From positions 11,470,001-11,534,000 of the forward strand of contig CAJFCV020000006.1 of the NCBI GenBank assembly GCA_904066235.2: a stretch of 64,000 nt of DNA, given 5' to 3'. The notes beneath the pieces were generated by a model that saw nothing but the letters and a program-made list of their open reading frames with translations, had not been told where the DNA came from and did not search any database. The position numbers were made by a program, and so were the translations under genes. This stretch comes from Bursaphelenchus xylophilus (Eukaryota > Nematoda > Chromadorea > Rhabditida > Aphelenchoididae). Shown here in pieces: positions 43,801 through 55,460 of the stretch (within the stretch, counting starts at the first letter, position 1; each line of letters opens with the position of its first letter).

Positions 43801-44448
43801 GGAAGGATCCTTCAAGCTCGGGGTTCATGTTATTCATGGAGCTTGAGGAGAAATCCATCGAATTCTGGGAAGGGAAATCGATGAAATTTCCAGCTGAGCT
43901 GTCTATGGAGTTCATTGAAGGCTCTGCTGGAAAGCCCATAAAATTATGGGCAGCAAAGTCAGGCTGGAAATCCATAGGGCCAAGCGAGTGTTCAGCTGAA
44001 ATTGACCTATAAGTCTGTCGGGAAAATAATGTGTATTCATTGCGCCGTGGAATCGCCCATCAATTATTAGGTCGTCCAGAAAGTTCGTTCGTTTTTTTCA
44101 TTGTTTTTTTTACAAGGATTGTTTGTTCTTTGGCAAAGGGAATATATTATATTTAATATGGCTTTTTCTCCCCTATGAAACTGTGATTACATTTTTTTTT
44201 GAAAATTTTATCTTTCATTATTTTTCGGGCTCAGAAATGAACCAACTAGGAGACAAAAAAGTAGATTGCTTACCGTCCACCAGGCCTATTGATTGGCCCA
44301 CTTTTCCAAAGCCTCCGTTACCAAAATCCCCGCCAAAATCCTCACCAAATTGCCCCATTGCTGGCTCATTGACGGCTAGATCGGCATCCAAGCCCTGGCC
44401 GTAGCATACAGTCAGCACGGCCGGCAACAACAGACTACAACGCAGCAT
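40883..44448 (-). CDS. Papain-family (cathepsin-like) cysteine protease with long N-terminal extension, 513 residues
   Basis: Minus-strand exons: 44274-44448, 43599-43995, 42497-42784, 41985-42124, 41172-41474, 40883-41121; phases close. Residues 1-18 ([19 protein letters not shown]) form a signal peptide. A Phe/Asp/Ser/Asn-rich region then runs to about 190. A region with [19 protein letters not shown] and DLSDDEF resembles an inhibitor I29 propeptide. The mature enzyme starts near [16 protein letters not shown]; the oxyanion Gln and Cys 323 lie in [11 protein letters not shown], followed by [21 protein letters not shown], His 462 ([11 protein letters not shown]) and Asn 481 ([15 protein letters not shown]). 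The catalytic triad is complete. The protein is longer than typical cathepsin L (about 330) because of the N-terminal insertion. It is likely a secreted or lysosomal protease. AATAAA (minus) lies near 40852. Its introns are packed with palindromic elements. Confidence 0.92.
41478..41960. mobile_element. Nested MITEs in a protease intron
   Basis: A CTGTCTGTCGGGAACATAAT terminus (41480) and its mate (about 41820-41845) enclose a complete GATCCAGTGGC-family palindrome (41537-41797), flanked on both sides by inverted TTTTCTACAGTG. Directly after it, 41848-41957 is a further short element with the same CTGTCGGGAAAATAAT ends. Everything lies between the exons at 41474 and 41985. Confidence 0.75.
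43211..43489. mobile_element. Palindromic MITE (GATCCAGTGGCAAAAAACG family), copy 4
   Basis: It has an internally duplicated centre (two CTCTTTTTGTGAGG blocks). It lies in the protease intron 42785-43598, preceded by a TAGTCCGTTCGTAAAG end at 42892. Confidence 0.8.
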
Positions 44449-44719
44449 TTAGAACATCAATTTGACTACCGATTCCTTGAGTGTAAATATCAGACCTTTG
44501 AGTATAAATATCAGCGGTTTTGTAACATGTTTTTGGTTTAAAGAGGGTTCGTTTTATGAGCTACATGATATAATAATAACAAATGCTATTCAAATGGAAA
44601 TTGGTCGTGTAAAGGAGTCTGGGGAGCAACTGCAGAAAATACACGGAGGTAGAAGTCAAAGGTAAGAAAGAATATAAAGAAAGAAGCCTTAATGGTCGCA
44701 CAACTGTGATGGCTGCTTA

Positions 44720-45450
44720 CAAGAAAACACTTCCGAAGAAAATTTGAGTCCCGGCACGAAAACCTGAAAATTTCAAAAATGGAGTTAGACTGCAAAAAAA
44801 CGCTAGAAAAGTGTCATTCGAACTTTCGTAACCGCATAAAAATCTAAAAAAGTTCAAAATCAACCAAAAAAAAATTTTTTTCTCCCGGCACGAAAACCTG
44901 AAAATTAAAAAAAAAGTTTTAGATTGCGAAAATATCACTAGAAAAGTGTCATTTGCACTTGTGCAATGGTATAAAAAATACAAAAAAATCCTTGTCAACA
45001 AAGAAAATTTTTTTTTGGTCCCGGCACGAAAACCTGAGAATTTTGAAAAAAGGGTTTAAACTTTTAAAAATCACAAGAAAATTCTGATTTGATCTTCTGG
45101 AATTGTATAAAAAATCTAAAAAAAATCCAGGTCAACAAAAAAAAATTTTTTTTTGGTCCCGGCACGAAAACCTGAAATTTTCAGAAAAGGGTTTAGACAG
45201 CTAAAAATCACTTGAACATTTTCATTTGAGCTTGTGGAATCGTATAAAAAATCTAAAAAAATTCAGGTCAGACAAAAAAAATTTCTTTTGGTCCTGGCAC
45301 GAAAACTTGAGAATTCAAAAAAGGGCTCCAGACTGCGCAAAAAAGCACTAGAAAATTGTCGCCTGAGCTTGTGGAATCGTATAAAAAATCCAAAAAAATC
45401 CAGGTCAACAAAAAAAATTTTTTTTGGTCCTGGCACGAAACCCTGAAATT
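44720..45450 (+). repeat. Tandem array with GGCACGAAAACCTGAAAATT cores
   Basis: Six units with the core GTCC(C/T)GGCACGAAAACC occur at about 44743, 44886, 45022, 45160, 45294 and 45433, with spacing 134-143. Here the spacers are also recognisably similar (GTATAAAAAATC, then CAGGTCAAC), so this is a true tandem repeat of about 138 bases. It lies in the gap between divergent genes, upstream of the cytochrome b561 start. Bases 44449-44720 show no gene. Confidence 0.85.
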
Positions 45451-45592
45451 TTCAAAAAATCGTCAAAGTTCAAAAACTTGAAGTTCAAACTTCCACTTTT
45501 TTCATTTTCTTGTCAAAAAAACATTTTTTTTGTTCAATTTTTTCAACTTTAACATCAATTTTCCCGTTTTCTCGGTGGTTTCTACGCAAAAA

Positions 45593-47525
45593 ATGTCCTC
45601 CACGTCTCTGGAGGTCCATCCGCAACTCTTTTTTTGCCGAATTCTCTATGGCACGGCGCTGACCGCAGGGATGGCGTCCATTTTCCTGCTGCTGGATTGG
45701 CTGAGCTTGGACGGGCCGCTGTTTGATGGGGTTTATTTCCCCGAGAGGCGGATGAAACTCCATGTTATGGCCATGTGCAGCTTCTTGGTGGTGAATAATG
45801 GACTGGCGATTTGTATGTATCGAGCGTACCGGTGAGTGAAAAAGACTTTTTGTCATAAAAATGGGTGGGAAAAAAGTGATTTTTTGGTCTAATTTTTTAT
45901 TTGAAAAAGAAAATTTTTTTTTGATTTTTTTTTTATTTTTTGATGAAACTTGGCAGAAATGTAGATTAAACCTTATTACCAATTTTTTAGCCTTTATTTT
46001 GCAAGATCCATCGAGATTTTTCAGTCGAAAAATCCCAAAAATTCGATTTTTTGGTATTTTTCGATCAAAAAATCTCGGTTATTTTTGCAAAGCGCAAGTT
46101 AAAAATGCATCTTATGTCTTAAAAAATTCTAATTTAAATTTGCGCCAAGTTTCATCAAGTTTGGAGTTCTAATTTTTCGACCAAAATTTTGAGATTTTCC
46201 CGATTTTCGACCAAAAAATCTTGGTTATTTTTGCGGCAACCGGGCTGAAAATTTTAGGCATGTCTTAAAAAATAGTCCTCTTTAGCTTTGCCAAGTTTTA
46301 TCAAAATTGGAGAAATTTTTTTTTTCAAAAAAAAATTTTTTTTTTATTTTTTTTCAAAAATTTTTTCCCATTTTCAGAGGCACAAAAAAGCTGTACACGA
46401 AAGGAATCCACTCGTTGATGCACTTTATCAACGTGATTTTCATCATTTTCGGGCTGAAAGCCGCCTTCGACGCCCATAATTACCACAAAACGGCGGATGG
46501 AGCCCCCGCGCCGCGGCCGAATCTCCATTCCAGCCACTCTTGGATCGGACTGGCCACCTGCATCTTGTACACAATACAATATCTGAGCGGGTTGGTGATT
46601 TACGGCCTCCATTTCACTTCTCCGGCCGACCGAAAACGCAACATGCCGATGCACCGTGCGTTCGGATTGGTACTTTTTGGGATGGCGTTTGCAGTGACGA
46701 TGATGGGAATTACTCAGTACTCGATTTGGCATAGTAAGGAGTTCAAAAAAATTATTTTTGGGATTTTTTGGAATTTTGAGATTTTTTTTTGAAATTTCCA
46801 AATTTTTCAGGGGAAAAATAAAAAAAATTTTTCAAAAAAATCTTTATGCTCTAAATATCAATTACCTAAATTTTCACTTCGAAATTTACAGTAGTATCCG
46901 AGATATTTAATAATTTTTCCAAACGAGAGACTTTGGAAAATGAAGAGACGGTCAGAGAAAATTCTCTTTTTGACTATATCTCTGCGGATTTTGCTGGGAA
47001 AAAATTATTTTTTTTGTAGAAATATCTGACTCAGCCTACGAAATAACTTTTCAAATTTTGATGGCAAAATTTGCAAAAAAATTTTCGAAATTTTTTGATC
47101 TTTCGACTTAAAAATCTCAGTCATTTCTGCACTATGCGAGCTAAAATTTTCAGCTTTGTCTTGGCAAACTATAATCTTTATTTTTGCCAACTTTCATCCG
47201 AATCCGATGACTTTTATTTTTCGCTAAAATACGGAAATTTTTTTCGATTTTTTAAAATTTTTAATCGCAAAAACCATTTTCAGCCACGTGTCCTGACTGG
47301 TACTGCATGGATCGGATCGTGGTGAACGCGCTGAGCTTGTCGCTGACCATCTTTTTCCTCTGTGTTGTGATTATTGTTCATCGGCCGGAATGGCGGCGCC
47401 TCCCATTGCCGGAAGAAGTCGAAAAACCCTTGGAGTCTGCTAGCCTCACCTCCGTGGACACATCCGTTAAGTCCAAAAGAATTCTGGATTCGGGGAGTAT
47501 ATCACACAGCGAATTTGATCGATAA
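45593..47525 (+). CDS. Cytochrome b561 family protein, 278 residues
   Basis: Exons 45593-45831, 46378-46733 and 47284-47525 join in phase. Six hydrophobic helices can be drawn. The histidines expected for two haem b sites are present: KLHVMAM (helix 2), GIHSLMHF (helix 3), SSHSWIGL (helix 4) and MPMHRAFG (helix 5). The family transfers electrons across membranes from cytosolic ascorbate to ascorbate radical or ferric iron on the other side. It is a multi-pass membrane protein without a cleaved signal; the C-terminal tail is about 50 residues, Ser/Glu-rich and probably cytosolic. The start at 45593 is chosen because the family begins close to the first helix; an in-frame ATG at 45530 exists but gives an A/T-derived, implausible leader. 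AATAAA is near 47532. Confidence 0.9.
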
Positions 47526-48031
47526 GTTTGTAATAAATTTGGAGTGGAAATTCGAGATTTTTTGACGATTTTTTAGCAGAAAAAGAGTTAAAAATAAAAA
47601 TAATTTGTGTAAGACGGTCTATGAAAGTCTTGTAATACCACTGGGAACCTTTTTTTCATGTTCCAAAACTTTCTGGAATTCATTTCTGGCTACTCTACAT
47701 CCATACGAAAACAAAAATAAAAAAAAAAATCCAAAAAAAAAATTTTGTACAGCAACTTTATTCTTCACAATTAGAAGTCCGATCGGGACGTCCGCTAGAA
47801 ACCATATAAAAACAATTAAAATTAGGAATAAACCTGTAAGATTACATACACATCTTAGCGGGGTACTCGTATTAAAATGAGGAGGAAAAAATATGAAGAA
47901 AACAACAAGAAATGGACCAAACCCACCAAAAAATTCGAAAAAATTACATGACTTTTAAACCCGTTCCTAATCGAGGCTAAGAGCGCAAAAAATACGGGGG
48001 AATCAAAAGTTCCGGCAATTATTTACATTCT
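47526..48031. other. Gap downstream of cytochrome b561
   Basis: After the polyadenylation signal the DNA is A/T-rich with no supported gene. It leads into two adjacent palindromic elements. Confidence 0.5.
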
Positions 48032-48283
48032 ACAGTGAGGGACCTGATCCAATGGCAAAAAACGTCTCCTTTTGCATCCCGGAAGGGGCCAAAAAATGAC
48101 TCCAAACCCTTCCCTTCTCTAAGCTAAAAAACTCCGTTTTGAAAAGCGCGCCCTTTCCTTCAAGGCGGGCTCTTCAAATCGGGGTTCTTTAGCTTAGAAA
48201 CGGGAAGGGTTTGAAGACATTTTGGTCCCTTCCGGGATGCAAAATGAGTCGTTTTTTGCCATTGGATCCCGTCCCTCACTGTA
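48032..48283. mobile_element. Palindromic MITE (GATCCAGTGGC family), copy 5
   Basis: Starts TACAGTGAGGGACCTGATCC and ends with the inverse TCCCTCACTGTA. The interior is diverged from the other four copies (GGAAGGGGCCAAAA instead of the usual phrase). Confidence 0.8.
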
Positions 48284-48284
48284 C

Positions 48285-48920
48285 ATTGTCTTTCAAGAAA
48301 CATGAAGGAAAGTCGGAGGCTATAACTTTCGGCGGAGGCGGCGCAGAGACTTCGTTTTTGGAATATGTATTTTTAAGTGACATTAATTTTTGCCTACGAA
48401 ATAACAAGACTTTAAAGTGCAAACTGAAGGTGCTACGACCTTTTGAAGTAGGCCCCTTTTACCTCCGAAAACCAGTGTTTTTCGGTTAAAAATGATCGAG
48501 AAATTTCGAATTTTTTCGGTTGAAACACATCAAGAAATGTAGGATTTTTTAGGGGGCTTTGATAGGCTTGATGTTGAAAACAGAGATGGAAATTTCCAAC
48601 ACCTTACAAATTTTTTCTTGTTTTCAACATCAAGCCTATCGAAGCCCCCGAAAAAATCCGCCATTTCTCGGTGACTTTCGACCGAAAAAATCCGAAATTT
48701 CTCGATAATTTTCAACCGAAAAAAACTGATTTTCGGAGGTAAAAGGGCCCTACTTCAAAAGGTCGTAGCGACCTCAGTTCGCACTTTAAAGTCTTGTTAT
48801 TTCATAGACAAAAAATAATGTCGCTTAAAAATACATATTCCAAAAACAAAGTCTCTGCGCCGCCTCCGCCGAAAGTTATAGCCTCCGGCCTTCCTTCATG
48901 TTTCATGAAAGACCTTGTAC
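48285..48920. repeat. Full-length CTTCCGGCGG-family foldback
   Basis: The arms of about 300 bases run from AAGAAACATGAAGGAAAGTC to its complement at the right end, with GGCGGAGGCGGCGCAGAGAC inside each. The right end stops about eight bases before the stop codon of the gene at 48928, so the element has probably contributed that gene's 3' UTR. Confidence 0.85.
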
Positions 48921-48927
48921 TAGGCGG

Positions 48928-51900
48928 TTACTGAAAAAGTGCGTAGTAGCGGTACACATTGTCAGCTGTGACCACATCATTCGGTCCCATGGTTCGCCAT
49001 TGGTTCTTGTCTTCCTTGATTTGCGGGTATCCGGCCCATTTGTAAAAGTTGCGCAGCACCACGGCCACTTGAGTTACTGTTAGGGGGTCCATGAGCGGAA
49101 TGTAATGTTCTTCGATGGTTTTCAGGTTCTTCGAGGTTGCTTCTTTTTGCACGCGCACAATCTTGATGCGTACGTGATTTGGGGGCTAAAAGTGAGGGAT
49201 TCAACATGTCTTAGACACCAAAAATAACTAAAACTATATCAGATGTCTAGTGTAATATAAAACGACGTCTAAAATTTTTTGAGTCACATCTGTACACCCG
49301 AGCTAGGCATCAAACGGCTTTTTATGGCTTATTATTACTTTCTAGAGCAAACACTGGGAGATCAAACATGATTTAAACACAAAAATTACCAAAATAATAT
49401 CAGATGCCCAGTGTAATATAAAAAAGTTTTCTGCTACAAAAATCAAGCTCAAACTCTTCTCATAGCTATAAATCCTCAGTATACGCCTTTCCAATGCAAA
49501 AGATGCGATACAACCCCAATTCTTGCCCTTCAAATCGACTAAACCAACATCCGACCTCTAGTTTAATATAAAAAACCGCTATAAATTTCCATAATTACTC
49601 CCTTCCTTTCCAAATTTCATCTCATTCTACCCGTGGCACCTCTTTTCACCTCTAATAAAAACCCCAAACTCACCACTTGAGGCTTGAATTCCTTTCCGAA
49701 CATGGCCAGTTGGATCGCATTAAACGAAATTGTGGGGCGAAGGCTTGGCTTCGGGGCGATTTTAGTGGCTGTTGTGGCAGCTTCGACCTTCGATGACTGC
49801 GACGATCGCTCTGGGGATTTGGATTCAGCCTGAACTGGCTTCTAAAATCGGGATTTTCAAAAATCGAAAAAAATCATCATGTATAATATAATAAGACCTC
49901 AAAATTCATCCATTACATAATAAAAATCGCTTGAAAATAAATTGTAAATGCTAGTTTCGCAATTATACGTTCGTTTTACGCATTTTAGAAGTCTAAAACA
50001 CAATGCCAAAAATGGCGGGAAATTCAAAAAATTTCGAGATTTTTTGGTCCAATATGGTATGACAGCCTCTAAATGTCCTCATACTACTTTACTTATTCAT
50101 TTTACCCACTAAAATTTCCTCTATCCCATCTTTTTCCCAAAAATCGACCTTATTTTAGCTAAAATAAGGTAATTTTTGATGAAAACCCCCAAAAACCCCC
50201 AATTTTTTTGACGATACTTACTTCCACAGGCTTCTCAACTGTTTTTTCTTGCTTCTTTTCTTCTTTTTTCTCTTCTTCCGGCTTCTTTTCATTCTTCTTT
50301 TCCACTTTTTGTTCTACTTTTTCTTCCTTCTTTTCTTCTTTTTCCACCTTCTTTTCTTCAATCTGCTTTTTGATTTTTTCATATGGATCCTCTTCCGTCT
50401 TCACAAAGCCATGTTTCAGGAAGTGTTCAGCTTCTCTGACATAATCATCCACTTCTTTTTGGGGTATTTCATCGTCTTCTTTTTCTGCTTTTTCTTCTTC
50501 TTTGCTTTCATTCCGCTCTTCCAAGCCGGTATCAGCGGTCTTGTAGAGAATTTCCTTGGCTTCCGAGTGGAATTCCGAGCAGCTGCTTTGGGAAAGTTCC
50601 AAGTCGGGAGTGTGGTCCGACTCAAAACTGATTTCTGAAATTTAAAAATCAATTAAAAATAAATCAAAATTGTAAAATCAGGATAAAAACAACTAATTAA
50701 GAAATTTCAGCCCTCTAGCCTATAAAACTAGTCCAAAAACCATCAAATTTTTACCTAAAGTAATATAAAAATTTTTCAAAATTTCAAAACTAAATCCAAT
50801 TTTTTACTCAATAGCTCTCAAATTCCTCATAAATCAATTTTCTCTTCTATAAAATTCCCCTGAAACTCAACGATTTCCCCAAAATCATCAATTTTTTTAT
50901 CTAAAGTAATATAAAAAGTTCCTCAAAATGGCAAAATCATCCTCTATTTTCGCCTCAAATTTCTTCAACAACCCACAAATATCATTTTCCAGCTTCCAAT
51001 CACAAGCAATCCAAGAAAAAACCCCAAAATCGTCAAATTCTTACCTAAAGTAATATAAAAATTTCCTCAAAATCGCGAAATCTCCCCTTCTTTTTGCCTC
51101 AAATACCTTCAACAACCCCCAAAATACCATTTCTAGCCTTTAATCACAAGAAATCCCCAAAATTTTCAAAAAATGCCTCCGGCAATTTTCCAAAAATTTC
51201 CGGAAAAAAATCGCCAAACCTCTCCGAAACACTCTACGTACCTCCATTGTATTGTGGGACTTCATTTTTGTTCACGGAATTCACTTTATTTTCCAAAACA
51301 AAGCTCTTTTCTCCTTCTTGTACGTCCTGAAAAAGCTCCTCATTTCCCCCATTTCTCTCGTCTTTCCGTTCATCACTGCTGACGAAATGATCTCCAGAGG
51401 CTCTGTGATCACTGTTTTGGAAGTGATTCGATGGTTCGGCAATGGTAACACAACAAATTTGAGCAATTTCTTTGGTATCCATGCTGAACTGCGATTTGTC
51501 GCACTGTGCGGAATTTTCACTTCGATTTTTTTGATTCTCCACCACTTCCGAGGCATTTTCGTAGAAAGATTGTTCACTTTCAAAGGCTCCACTTCGAGAT
51601 TTACTCGTATTTTCGGCAAAAGAAGAGAGCGATCTCTGGAAATAAAAAAAAAATGTAAGAAAATTAAAAAATTTCGAAAAAACACAAAGTAAAATTTCCT
51701 AAAATCCCAATCATTCGTAAACTCCCTCCAATTTAATTTTAAACCAACAGCAAAGAAAAAAATCTACACAAAAATAAACGTTTTTCAAAAAAAAATCTAA
51801 AAAAATCTCAATAAAAAACAATAAAATCTTCAAAAAACTTGCGTAAAAACCACTAGAAATCTTAAAAAGACGCTTTTTAATTCACAACTTTCCATCTACT

Positions 51901-54900
51901 CCGCTCCTTCCCAGTCTCTGACAAAAATTTCAAAAAATAAAAAAATTCAAATTTTGGCGGGAAATTCAAATTTCAAAAATTTTCAAAAACCCTCAAAATC
52001 TCAAATCTGATGTCCTCAAGCCTTCAATGCCATTAATCTTTCCAAAAGATGCCATAAAACCCCCATTTTAAACTTCAAACTCCAAGCTCCGCCCACTTCT
52101 CTCTAACGAATCGTAAGCTCCGCCCCTTTTCAAAAAATCGCTCAAAACTCAAACTTTTCCCCAAAAAATTTTCCAAAAAAAGTAACCACATAAAAACCAG
52201 CTACCTTGGCAATCTCTTGTTCAAATTCCTCGTCAAAATCGCATAAAACATCATTATTTTCTTCTACTTTTTCTTCATGGTCCACCTCATGTGTAATATC
52301 GGGGGAAATTTGGGTAATTTCCCGTTCCACCTTCAAAATTATTGGCTTCTTCTCTTCTACACAGTAGTCCGACTCTTCTCGGAGCCTTTTCTTCACTTCT
52401 TCCGTTTCAAATTCTTCCGCAATTCGGAAAATTCGCTTGGCTGCGCGTGTGTCCAGTTGTTTCAATTGGCCGTTCTGCATTCGCCGCCGCAGGACGTCAG
52501 TGAATTGCCGCATTAGCTCCGGGGTTTCGGTTATGTACTTCTCGCCGATTCGGTGGATCAGGTCGGCGGCGTGGTCGAGGACCCGGTCGATTCCGCCGTT
52601 TATCATTTGGTCAATCACGCTGGACAAAATGTCCTCGATCAGGCTCGCGTCGAACAGATCATAGAGGAAAAAGTCCGAAATTAGTCTGAAAATAAATTTC
52701 ATAGAGTTTAATCAACAAAAATCGGCGAAAAATATCATTTTTTCAGCCAAAACACCCATTTTTGTCATGGATAATATAAAAAGATGCCCAAAAAATCTCA
52801 AACCAAACTTCAAATGCCCTCTAAATCAATCTACCTTCTATTCCAGTCATTTCAAGTCCAAAAGCATTAAAAAATCACAAAAATTGACCAAAATATTTGA
52901 AAAAATTCTCATGGATAATATAAATATTTGTTCAAAACTCAAACTTTTCCCCCAAAAAATAGCCAAAACCCCGCAAAATTAAAATCTCATCCCTGTTCTT
53001 CCATTCTACATCACTCCGACCTACTACAACACTACCAAAAAAAATTTTTTTTCTTAACCTCAAAAATTTCAAAAAAATTCAATTTCTCGCCAAAAAACTC
53101 AAAAATTTCTCGCAAATCCCCTTCCAAATCGCACCTCAAGTTCTCCACGACCATTCGTTTCCGCTTTGCCTCCAAAAATTCGACCGTCCGTTTGGCCATT
53201 CGCTTCTCTCTGTCGTTGCTCAAGGTCAAGGTCGATTCCTTCATGAGCTGGATCTGAATGTCCAGCGGGTTGTGGCCAAACTTGAAGGCCTGAATCACAT
53301 CCTCACAAACTTGATATCTGATGCGTTCGGGGAGTGTGGGGAACAGGTGTGAGAACACAATTCGATTTCTGCGCCCAAAAACCAGATGGTCGAAGAGAAT
53401 CGGGCGAAAAACGTCGTCAATGAACTCCTCGTCGTCGTGTTCGTTGAGGATGTCGTTCAGCTCTTTGATGACGGGATCCTTGTTCTCTATGCTGATGAAA
53501 TTCAAGAGGAAACGGACTCGTTTTTCCACCACAATCGAGCTGATCTCTTCTTCAATATCCTCCTCATCCTCGTCTAAAAAATAATTGAAACTTGAGAAAA
53601 ATCCAACTAAAAGGAGAAGAATGTCAGTAGCCTTCATTTCCAGCCTCAAAAAATCCAGATTTATAAAGATTTATATCAATTTTTTCAAAATCCTTCAAAA
53701 GCCTCATGGGTAATATAAGAAAATGGCCACAGCTCAGCCAAGGTTTAAACTACACAACAGAAATTTTTAGCAAACAATCCTCAATATATTAAGAGTCTTT
53801 TCCATCGATTTTGAGACTAATATCGTCAAAAATTTTGTTATGTTAAAGGTCATCATGGATAATATAAAAAATTCTCAGAACTCCATAAAAATCGATTCTA
53901 ATGCTAATAAAAACTTAACCGTGATACTTGAGAAGATTTTAGCGTCTAATCAATCTAAGGATGAGGTCAAAAGCCATGAAAATTTTTAAAAGTTCAAAGT
54001 CGTCATGGATAATATAAATATTTCTTCAAAACTGATCAAACAGATTGTCTGATGTATGAAAAATCTCTGGCAAACAATTTCACTGCTATTTAGAGTCTAT
54101 CTAACAAACTTTTGCAAGATTTAATTTCCGAAAAGCATCAATTTTGCCATGGACAATATAATTGATCTCTCCAAAACTCAAAAATTGATGTTCCATTCAA
54201 CCTAAACACATAAAATTCAATTTTAAACTACTTACTGCTTAATTCAAGTTCCCTTCGGGTTGCCTGGATGGTATCTTTCGTATTTTTCCATGGACTGGAG
54301 GCTTTGTGAAGAGCTTTTTCCTTCACCTTCAAAGCAACCTCTTTCTCCTCTTCCTTCTTTCTTCTCATCGCAATTCTCCGTGCCATTTCCCGTCGCTTGG
54401 CTTCGGAATCATCCAGATACGTCAATTTCGAGGCTTTGATCTCCCTTTTATTTAGTGTTTTAGTAGTTGGACCAGTTTGAATCACGGGTTTGGGGAGGGG
54501 CTCAGTCTTTTGTACATGTCTCTGCGGCAAAATTTGGCTATTCTGACTCCATCCACTGTATCCGACATTTCTTCCATTGTTCATCGAGACATATCCTCCC
54601 GGACTTGGAGAAATCTGACAATCAATGGTCTTCCTGAACACCACCCTCCTGCTGTCGTTGCAGCGCTCCTCGTCCGGATCCGGCTCCACCCAGTTCGCAA
54701 GTCCATAAGTGACGAGGAGGTGTTTCGGACATGGAGGTTCGGATTTTTTGAGCTGGAACAGCCGCCGACACGAGCGAATCAAATGCTCGCTGTATGAGCC
54801 GTCCGGAAAATAGTCCTTTTGGACGCGATAAATGTTGGAGACCTTCCGCATCTCCTCCGCAATCTCTTCCGACGGCCCGGGACGGGCGAAGCTGGGGAGT

Positions 54901-55460
54901 AAACTAAATTTCGAACAATAATAATATAAAAAATCTCTTACTTATCATCGTCCTCTTCGTCCGACGATTGAAAGAATGCTCTTTCAGTGAGTGGTTCTCC
55001 ATTGTCGTCAAACAACCTCCTCTTGGGCACTTTTTTCTAAATTATATTATTAAAATTTCGTCAAATTTTATATTGCACATGGCCGAAACAGAAATTTGTT
55101 TGTTTCGTAGCAAAAACCAACTCAATTCCCCTTGAATTTGCCATCTAAACGTAGAAGAAGAAAACAGGAATCAGAAAAACTCACTCTTTCCTTGACATAC
55201 ACCTCACAATAGACGTCATTGACCATTTGACGTTGTCCATACAGTTGAGACCCCTCCTTGATAAAAACCGCATTTTTCCAGTCCGCTTCCGGAAACAATG
55301 CGTATTTTTTGAGACAATCCTTTAGAGCATCCCTCAATTTCGTTCCTCGAATGGTCTGCAGCGACATGCGGACCCGAGCCCGCTCCTCATCATGATTTAG
55401 AGGTTGATAGGTGCACTCGAAGACAAATTTACATTGTGGCGGCATACCATACCGCATCAT
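48928..55460 (-). CDS. Unrecognised large protein with Glu/Lys-rich centre, 1059 residues
   Basis: Nine minus-strand exons join in phase: 55185-55460, 54943-55037, 54236-54891, 53135-53573, 52205-52685, 51242-51635, 50222-50634, 49674-49841, 48928-49185. Residues 1-92 are a compact basic domain with hydrophobic positions. Residues about 345-650 are helical (LLNFISIENKDPVIKEL, then NLRLISDFFLYDLFDAS), with the spacing of a MIF4G/HEAT-type repeat; this resemblance is by eye only. Residues about 780-917 are charged, with a long Lys/Glu coiled-coil-like run. The last 85 residues form another conserved-looking module (LTVTQVAVVLRNFYKWAGY). No signal peptide or membrane helix. The first ATG follows TTCCAGCAG, a good SL acceptor. 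If the MIF4G reading is right the protein would act in RNA or translation control; otherwise its role is unknown. Its introns carry a phased TAATATAA array. Confidence 0.75.
49250..54165. repeat. TAATATAA motif phased at about 145-160 bases in introns of the 1059-residue gene
   Basis: TAATATAA, usually in ATGGATAATATAAAA or AGTGTAATATAAAA, occurs at 49253, 49414, 49564, 49884; 50761, 50907, 51051; 52772, 52917; 53711, 53860, 54010 and 54154 (as CAATATAA). Within each intron the spacing is 144-161 bases (one gap of 320, about twice that). Spacers are not obviously repeated. Confidence 0.8.

Noticed and set aside
50249..50638. Phe/Leu-rich plus-strand frame
   Set aside because: It is the complement of the Glu/Lys-rich coding exon 50222-50634 on the minus strand.
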